Shown one piece after another: positions 58,836 through 64,000 of a DNA stretch of 64,000 nucleotides (positions are counted from its first letter, which is position 1; each line of letters opens with the position of its first letter). Both the position numbers and the translations under genes were made by a program. The notes under the pieces were generated by a model. The model searched no databases and was not told the origin of the DNA. It saw nothing but the letters and a program-made list of their open reading frames with translations. The stretch covers positions 2,976,001 through 3,040,000 of the forward strand of contig CBDDGQ010000006.1 of assembly GCA_965227945.1 (NCBI GenBank), given 5' to 3'. This DNA comes from Azorhizobium sp965227945 (lineage in GTDB: Bacteria; Pseudomonadota; Alphaproteobacteria; Rhizobiales; Xanthobacteraceae).

Positions 58836-59804
58836 TCAGCCTGCGCCTTCTTGGGCGACGATCTGCTCGGCGGCACGGCGCACCGCCGCGGCGGAATCCA
58901 GCTTCGGCTTCCAGCCGAGCGCCGTCAGGCGTTCCGTGCTGTAGCGGAACTTGGGCACGTCCCCCACCCAGCCCCGCCCGCCTTCGCCATAGCGGATGTC
59001 CGCCCCCGGCGCGGCCAGATCGCGGACGATCTCGGCGATGGCGCGCACGGTGATGCCGGCGTCCGGCGGGCCGACGTTGAGCACGGTGTAGCGGCCCGGA
59101 ACCGTGTCCACTACGAACAGCATGGCATCCACCAGTTCCTCCACATGGAGGTAGGCTTTCATCTGCGTGCCATTGCCCAGCACGTCCAACGTGTCCGGCG
59201 TCGACTTGAGCTTGCGCACGAAGTCCAGCATCACGCCATGGGTCGCCGGAACGCCCACCACATTGGGAAAGCGGAAGATGTCGGCGCGGCCCAGGAAGGC
59301 TTCCACGGCGGCGCGGATCTGCGCCTCGGAGGCCAGCTTCATGGCGCCATAATTGGAGATCGGCTCCAGCGGGCCGATGTCCTCGTGAATGGCCACATCG
59401 CCCAGATCGCCATAGATGGCGGAGCTGGAGGCGAAGTGCAGCGCCGGAATGTTCAGCGCCCGCATCACCAGCAGGGTGTTGAAGGTGGTGAGGAAGGTGC
59501 CGTTGAGGTCGATGGACGGGTCGGCAATGCCGGCGGGGATGTCGGAATTGGCCGCCAGGTGCCACACATGGTCGATCTGCCGGCCCTGCGCCGCCGCCAC
59601 CACCGCCGCCTGATAGGGCGCCAGCACCGCACAGTCCGCCACCTGCGCCGCGAAATCGGGAAGGGCGTCGAACGCTTCCCAGTGCGCACGCAGGCCGCGC
59701 GACAGATCATCGATGGCGATCACCGCATCGCCGCGCTCCAGCAGCCGGCGGATCAGGGTCACCGCGATGAATCCGGCGCCGCCGGTGATGAGGTGAAGGC
59801 TCAT
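58836..59804 (-). CDS. NAD-dependent nucleotide-sugar epimerase/dehydratase
   Basis: 322 aa extended SDR. N-terminal ITGGAGFIAVTLIRRLLERGD binds NAD(P); catalytic YxxxK is in SNYGAMKLASE (preceded by ASSSAIYGDLG). The substrate is probably a nucleotide-linked or phosphorylated sugar; with hddA and GmhA-like neighbours a heptose derivative is likely. It lies 11 nt upstream of the fusion gene and 107 nt downstream of the GmhA-like gene. Confidence 0.87.
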   Translation of the reverse strand: MSLHLITGGAGFIAVTLIRRLLERGDAVIAIDDLSRGLRAHWEAFDALPDFAAQVADCAVLAPYQAAVVAAAQGRQIDHVWHLAANSDIPAGIADPSIDLNGTFLTTFNTLLVMRALNIPALHFASSSAIYGDLGDVAIHEDIGPLEPISNYGAMKLASEAQIRAAVEAFLGRADIFRFPNVVGVPATHGVMLDFVRKLKSTPDTLDVLGNGTQMKAYLHVEELVDAMLFVVDTVPGRYTVLNVGPPDAGITVRAIAEIVRDLAAPGADIRYGEGGRGWVGDVPKFRYSTERLTALGWKPKLDSAAAVRRAAEQIVAQEGAG

Positions 59805-59911
59805 GGCATCTCGATCTTTGCAGAAAACGCGGCCATCCGCGGCGCGCAGCGGTCAGAAGGTCTTGCGGCGGCAGGCGCGGACGGCACGGTCCAGGGTGGA
59901 CGCGGCGCCCG

Positions 59912-60490
59912 TCACTTCAGCATGCCGCACAGGGCCTGCATCACGATATGCCCGAAGATGGCATGGACATCCTCGCTGAGCTGCATGTCATTGACGTCGG
60001 CCCACACCACATGCTTGGCGAGGCCCTTCAGCTTGCCGCCGGAATAGCCCACCAGCCCGACCGTCTCACAGCCCAGCTCATTGGCATAGGTGACGGCGCG
60101 GATGACATTCTCGGAATTGCCGCTGCCGGAGATGGCCAGCACCAGATCCTGTGGGGTGGCGAGATTCTTCAGCTGCTCCACGAACACGTCCGCATAGGAC
60201 AGATCGTTGGAATAAGCAGTGACGATGCCCATGTTGTCCACCAGCGAGCGGCCGCGGAACGGGCGGCCGGTGGCCGAGAAGATGCCCTTGTTCCAGTCGG
60301 TGACGAAGTGGAGCGCGGTCATGGCGCTGCCGCCATTGCCCAGGGTGATGATCTGCCCGCCGGCGTGCCACACCTTGCGGATCGCTGCGATGGCGCCGTC
60401 GAGCTGGGCCGCATCCAGCGCCTCCAGCACCGTGACCAGCTTGCGCACATAAGGTGCGGCGAACACGTTGGGGCCGGCGTTGCTGTCCAT
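59912..60490 (-). CDS. gmhA: SIS-domain phosphoheptose isomerase (GmhA-like)
   Basis: 192 aa. SIS fold with TLGNGGSAMTALHFVTDWNKGI and LVLAISGSGNSENVIRAVTYA, as in GmhA, which converts sedoheptulose 7-phosphate to heptose 7-phosphate. First gene of the minus-strand run gmhA-epimerase-fusion-hddA. ATG 60490 gives MDSNAGPN; an ATG 11 codons upstream is possible. Confidence 0.86.
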   Translation of the reverse strand: MDSNAGPNVFAAPYVRKLVTVLEALDAAQLDGAIAAIRKVWHAGGQIITLGNGGSAMTALHFVTDWNKGIFSATGRPFRGRSLVDNMGIVTAYSNDLSYADVFVEQLKNLATPQDLVLAISGSGNSENVIRAVTYANELGCETVGLVGYSGGKLKGLAKHVVWADVNDMQLSEDVHAIFGHIVMQALCGMLK

Positions 60491-60982
60491 CGTCGTGAGC
60501 CTTGATTGCTGTTGCGCCCCCACGGCGCCTCAGCCTTCCCCGCCAGGAGTCAGTTGGAAATATTGAGATTCCGCAGCGGAGCATTTAACCGCCGGTTCCG
60601 ATGGCGTCAAGGTTGTGCCTCGGGCCGGATGAAACGATCCTGGTATTGGGCTATTGCGGCGGACATTCGTTTCATCAAGTCGGTTTCAAATCCGCAACCT
60701 TCGGCAAGTGTATATTTTTGAATGGGATCGGGATCGGGCAAGTGAGGGCATGATTATTGTAAGCTTATTGTTCCTCAATACAGCCGGAGCGCTTTGAGCC
60801 TGCGTCAGATGCCGGCGGCGTGCGCGCCGCAGGCGACTTTTCTGTTGGGCGGCGTGTGTTCCGATTGCCGGATACGCATGCCCGTGCCCCCGTGCGGACA
60901 CCGGGACGCTGCGACGCACGCCGCCGGCCGTGCGCGGCCGTGGCGAGGGCGGCGCGCGGTCCTGTCCCGGCGCAGGGGCGGC
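60491..60982. other. 492-base gap upstream of gmhA, no gene seen
   Basis: No convincing coding frame on either strand. The part 60660-60790 is AT-rich for this genome and includes a GGATCG direct repeat near 60725-60740 and several -10-like AT stretches, so the heptose-operon promoter probably lies here. I could not place a clear -35/-10 pair. Confidence 0.4.
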
Positions 60983-62362
60983 TCAGGCCAGCGGCGGATA
61001 GGCGGCCGGCGTGTCGCTGGCCGCCACCGGCAGGCCCGTGGCGGCGGCAAAGGCGCGGGCGAGGCTCGCCACCGCCCCATCCTGTCCGGCCGGGGCGAGG
61101 AAGGTCACGCCATAGGGCGTGCCGGACGGGGCGATGGCGGCGGGCACCGCAGTGCCGCACAGGTCCAGCAGATTGACGAAATTGGTGTAGGTGCCCAGGC
61201 GGGAATTGAGCCGGATGGGGTCCGCCAGCACCGCCTCCACACTATAAGCGGTGGGGGCGGTGGGCAGCACCAGGGCGTCGATCCCGGCCAGGATCGGGCG
61301 CACGGCGGCGCGCAATTCCTGCAAGCGGTAGAAGGCGCGAAAGGTATCGGCGCCGGAGACGGTGGCGCCCGCCTCGGTGATGGCGCGGGTGGTCGGATGC
61401 ACCGCCTCGGGATCGCGGGTCAGGAGGTCTTCCGCCACGATCCAGCGCTCCGCCACCCAGGGGCCCTCATAGAGCAGGCGAGCGGTCTCGGCGAACGGGG
61501 AGAAGTCGATCTCCACCAGCTGCGCGCCCAGCCCCGCCAACCGCGTGAGGGCGTCGGCATAGGCGACCGCCGCCTCTTCATCCCCGAAGAACTCCCGCTG
61601 CGCCGGCGGCAGGATGCCCAGGGTCGGGCCGGCCGGCAGGGGCGTGAGAGGGGCCAGCGGCAGCGCACGGGAATAAGCGTCGGCCGGGTCGAAGCCGCCG
61701 ATCACCGCCAGCGCGGCCATGGCGTCATCCACGGTCAGTGCGAAGATGGAGATGCAGTCCAGCGAGCGGCAGGCGGGCACCAGCCCCGTGTTGGGCACCA
61801 GGCCCAGGCTGGGTTTGAGCCCGACGATGTTCTGCAGCATGGCCGGCACGCGGCCGGAGCCGGCCGTGTCGGTGCCCAGCGCCAGCGGGACGATGCCCGC
61901 CGCCACCGCCGTCGCCGAGCCGGAGGAGGAGCCGCCGGGCACCAGGTCCGCCTTGAAGGCATTGCGTGGAATGCCATAAGGCGAGCGCACCCCCACCAGC
62001 CCGGTGGCGAATTGGTCGAGATTGGTCTTGCCGATGATGAGCGCCCCGGCCGCCCGCAGCCGCGCCGCGGCGGTGGAGTCCGCCTCCGGCTGGTAGGCGA
62101 AGGCCGGACAGGCGGCGGTGGTGGGCAGGCCCGCCACATCGATATTGTCCTTCACCGCCACCGGGATGCCGTAGAGCGGCAGGGTCGTGTCGCCCGCAGC
62201 TTCCAGCGCCTGCGCCTGCGCCAGCACCTCCGCCTCCGGCCGCAGGCTGATGAACAGGGCCGGGTCGTCATAAGCGGCGATGCGGCGATAGGTGTCGCGC
62301 ACCGTGTCGCTGGGGCTCCGCGCACCGCTGCGGTGGTCGGCGAGAAGGGAGGCAACGGTGTC
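60983..62362 (-). CDS. atzF: Allophanate hydrolase, amidase domain only (AtzF-like)
   Basis: 459 aa. Amidase-signature enzyme. K in IPVAVKDNIDVAG, Ser residues in PGGSSSGSAT, and nucleophile Ser in GTDTAGSGRVPA. TYTNFVNLLDLCGTAVP is diagnostic of allophanate hydrolase, which splits allophanate to ammonia and CO2. Typical AtzF is near 600 aa with a C-terminal domain of about 130-150 residues; this protein stops after the amidase domain, and no remnant of the second domain was recognised downstream. Start ATG 62362 gives MDTVASLLADH. TGCATA repeats lie 162 nt upstream. Confidence 0.86.
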   Translation of the reverse strand, partial: DTVASLLADHRSGARSPSDTVRDTYRRIAAYDDPALFISLRPEAEVLAQAQALEAAGDTTLPLYGIPVAVKDNIDVAGLPTTAACPAFAYQPEADSTAAARLRAAGALIIGKTNLDQFATGLVGVRSPYGIPRNAFKADLVPGGSSSGSATAVAAGIVPLALGTDTAGSGRVPAMLQNIVGLKPSLGLVPNTGLVPACRSLDCISIFALTVDDAMAALAVIGGFDPADAYSRALPLAPLTPLPAGPTLGILPPAQREFFGDEEAAVAYADALTRLAGLGAQLVEIDFSPFAETARLLYEGPWVAERWIVAEDLLTRDPEAVHPTTRAITEAGATVSGADTFRAFYRLQELRAAVRPILAGIDALVLPTAPTAYSVEAVLADPIRLNSRLGTYTNFVNLLDLCGTAVPAAIAPSGTPYGVTFLAPAGQDGAVASLARAFAAATGLPVAASDTPAAYPPLA

Positions 62363-62787
62363 CATGGGGGCTCCTGCATGCGCACTGCCCCCGCTAAAGC
62401 AGGAAGCGCGCCACCTGTCACCGCAGCGGCTCCTGAATCCGTCGCCGCAAGGGCTGGTGGGCCGGGGCGGAGGGGGCTTGGCCTGTCGGGGAAAAGGGGG
62501 GCGGCGGTGCCGCACGTCAAAAATGCATATAAATTATGCAGTTGATGACATGTTAATCGATAATGTGTCGCTTGCATACAGATGGCGCCTCCGCGCGAGC
62601 CTCGCCCCAGGCGCGGGGAGGGCGCCGGCGGCGTTGGGGCGCGTTCCAGCGCCTTGGCGTGCATTCGGGCGCCGTTCCGGTGCCGGAACGGCGCGTTGCG
62701 CGCGGCGTTCTCGGACTGCCTCCTTGCAATCGGACCCACGACACCTGATCTGTGGCAGGAACCGGGGGCCGGATCGGATCGATTGCC
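62363..62787. other. 425-base divergent gap between atzF and the LLM gene
   Basis: No gene. The centre, 62510-62580, is AT-rich and holds the TGCATA repeats annotated separately. The remainder near the LLM gene is GC-rich with Arg-rich frames that look spurious. Confidence 0.5.
62524..62578. promoter_or_regulatory. TGCATA inverted repeats upstream of atzF
   Basis: TGCATA (62524-62529) and TATGCA (62535-62540) form a perfect inverted repeat with spacer TAAAT; a third TGCATA is at 62573-62578. They share the half-site with TATGCATA at 40847 upstream of the ABC-atzGEH operon. A common GntR-type regulator is the simplest reading. Confidence 0.5.
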
Positions 62788-63795
62788 ATGTCAGTACTTT
62801 CTATTCTCGACCTTGCGCCCATTCCCCAGGGCACCAATGCGCGGGAGGCGCTGCACCGCAGCCTGGACCTCGCCCGCCATGCGGAACGCTGGGGCTACAC
62901 GCGCTTCTGGGTGGCCGAGCATCACAACATGGTCGGCATCGCCAGCGCCGCCACCGCGGTGGTGGTCGGCTTTCTGGCCGGCGGCACGCAGCGCATCCGG
63001 GTGGGGGCGGGCGGCATCATGCTCCCCAACCATTCGCCGCTGGTGATCGCCGAGCAGTTCGGGACCCTGGATGCGCTCTATCCCGGCCGCATCGATCTGG
63101 GCCTCGGCCGCGCGCCGGGCACCGACCAGATGACCTTGCGCGCGCTGCGCCGCGACCCGCGCGCCTCCGACAGCTTCCCGCAGGACGTGCTGGAGCTGCA
63201 GGCGCTGCTGGGTCCCGACCAGCCGGACCAGCGCATCCGCGCCGTGCCGGGCACCGGCTCCCAGGTGCCGTTGTGGATTCTCGGCTCCAGCCTGTTCGGG
63301 GCGCAGCTGGCCGGCATGCTGGGCCTGCCGTTCGCCTTCGCCTCGCACTTCGCGCCGGAATTGCTGATGCAGGCCATGCGCGTGTATCGCGAGCGCTTCG
63401 AGCCGTCGCGGCAGTTGCAGAAGCCCCATGCCATGGTGGGCGTGCCGGTGGTCGCTGCGGAGACGGACGCGGAGGCGCGCCGGCTGTTCACCTCCACCCA
63501 GCAGAGCTTCGTCCACATGTTCCGCGGCACCCGCGGCCAGATGCCCCCGCCCATCGATGACATCGAGACCTTCTGGACCCCCACCGAGAAGATCCAGGTG
63601 AACGGCATGCTGGGCCGCGCCGTGGTGGGCGGGCCGGAGACGGTCAAGGCCGGGCTGTCGGCGCTGATTGCGGAAACCGGCGCCAGCGAACTGATGGTGG
63701 CCTCCGCCATCTTCGATCACGGGGCGCGCCTGCGCTCCTATGAGATCCTCAGCGGCCTCGGCCTGACGGCGGCGCGCGAGCCCGCAATGGCCTGA
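62788..63795 (+). CDS. LLM-class flavin-dependent oxidoreductase
   Basis: 335 aa, luciferase-like barrel similar to E. coli YhbW. Features: LSILDLAPIPQG, RFWVAEHHNMVGIASAATAVV, GAGGIMLPNHSPLVIAEQFGTLDALYPGRIDLG split over the flavin pocket, LGLGRAPGTD. It uses reduced flavin; its substrate is unknown. It is divergent from atzF, and might share its control region. A 7-bp hairpin follows the stop. Confidence 0.88.
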   Translation: MSVLSILDLAPIPQGTNAREALHRSLDLARHAERWGYTRFWVAEHHNMVGIASAATAVVVGFLAGGTQRIRVGAGGIMLPNHSPLVIAEQFGTLDALYPGRIDLGLGRAPGTDQMTLRALRRDPRASDSFPQDVLELQALLGPDQPDQRIRAVPGTGSQVPLWILGSSLFGAQLAGMLGLPFAFASHFAPELLMQAMRVYRERFEPSRQLQKPHAMVGVPVVAAETDAEARRLFTSTQQSFVHMFRGTRGQMPPPIDDIETFWTPTEKIQVNGMLGRAVVGGPETVKAGLSALIAETGASELMVASAIFDHGARLRSYEILSGLGLTAAREPAMA

Positions 63796-63803
63796 GCCCC
63801 GTG

Positions 63804-63825
63804 GCCAGAGGCCGCCCGCTCTGGC
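63804..63825 (+). terminator. Hairpin after the LLM gene
   Basis: GCCAGAG (63804-63810) pairs with CTCTGGC (63819-63825) around an 8-nt loop, 9 nt after the stop. No T tract. Confidence 0.45.
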
Positions 63826-63886
63826 TATGATGTCACTGTGAAGGGGGCCGTCGGGTGCGGCCCCGGCCTGCCATCGAGGTGCCGTC

Positions 63887-64000
63887 ATGTCCGACCCGTC
63901 CGAGGCCGAAGGCCTGCCGGAGACCAAGCTCACCGCCACCAAGCAGCGCTGGGCCAAGGAAGGCCGCTTCCTCACCGGGCGGGTGGTCCGCACCGGGGAC
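63887..64000 (+). CDS. Start of a probable sulfite-oxidase-like (molybdopterin) oxidoreductase
   Basis: Only 38 codons are in the window, running off the right edge. The sequence TATKQRWAKEGRFLTGRVV resembles the N-terminus of sulfite-oxidase-like molybdopterin oxidoreductases of proteobacteria. No catalytic part is visible, so the call is tentative. ATG 63887; upstream GAGGTG may serve as the ribosome binding site. Confidence 0.45.
   Translation, partial: MSDPSEAEGLPETKLTATKQRWAKEGRFLTGRVVRTGD

Noticed and set aside
57040..58944. 634-codon plus-strand frame over the fusion enzyme
   Set aside because: Antisense shadow of the three-domain enzyme with no recognisable motif.
58825..59565. N-terminal extension of the fusion enzyme by 247 codons
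   Set aside because: The extension overlaps the epimerase gene on the same strand in another frame and reads as Arg-rich nonsense, while ATG 58824 gives a canonical nucleotidyltransferase start.
60686..61160. Short frames in the gap after atzF as a possible detached AtzF C-terminal domain
   Set aside because: Arg-rich, no similarity to the domain and no ribosome binding site.

Overview
The window is high-GC bacterial DNA, densely packed with genes and with many 4-nt ATGA start/stop overlaps. Gene content points to an alphaproteobacterium of the Hyphomicrobiales, perhaps Xanthobacteraceae: a DUF2865 protein, a TakP-like TRAP binding protein, an ScfR/PccR-type regulator divergent from propionyl-CoA carboxylase, psd-pssA side by side, and a toxin-like protein with the GTPDGGQW signature. 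The family placement is inference from gene content. No rRNA, tRNA, insertion sequence or CRISPR array was seen.

Layout. 1-5.9 kb: urease operon ureD(partial)-ureAB(fused)-[VapBC-type toxin-antitoxin pair]-ureC-ureE-ureF-ureG. 5.9-10.2 kb: DUF938 methyltransferase, a membrane protein joined to a papain-like domain, an MFS transporter and an MBL hydrolase. 10.2-19.8 kb: propionate/methylmalonyl-CoA block (pccB, pccA, mutA, mutB on the minus strand) with a divergent PccR/ScfR-type regulator. 19.8-31.2 kb: glycosyltransferase, SH3 protein with a Pro/Gly-rich tail, gltX, DUF2865 protein, TRAP binding protein, CreA, and cysS-GNAT-cimA. 31.2-33.9 kb: a lower-GC toxin/immunity island. 34-40.7 kb: LOG protein, ArsR regulator with an ATM1-type ABC exporter, formyltransferase/beta-propeller fusion, psd-pssA. 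40.8-49.3 kb: peptide-type ABC importer followed by atzG-atzE-atzH homologues and a GntR regulator. 49.6-60.5 kb: a GT2 protein, a 1432-residue multidomain glycosyltransferase/methyltransferase, and a convergent ADP/GDP-heptose-type operon that includes a three-domain fusion enzyme. 61-64 kb: allophanate hydrolase (amidase domain only), LLM oxidoreductase and the start of a probable sulfite-oxidase-like gene.

How the parts fit. Three separated loci can be joined into one nitrogen-salvage route: an ABC importer with AtzE/G/H-type hydrolase subunits, allophanate hydrolase, and urease, all releasing ammonia from urea-like compounds. TATGCA/TGCATA inverted repeats lie upstream of both the importer operon and the allophanate hydrolase gene, and a sigma-54-like element precedes the importer. 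The propionate block converts propionyl-CoA to succinyl-CoA. The heptose operon and neighbouring giant glycosyltransferase look like a surface-glycan locus.

The most unusual items are: the toxin/immunity island, where a second immunity paralogue is preceded by a remnant of a toxin C-terminus that keeps the same ATGA overlap; the toxin-antitoxin cassette inside the urease operon; the HdeD-like/papain-like fusion; the HddC-GmhB-kinase fusion; and the 1432-residue protein.
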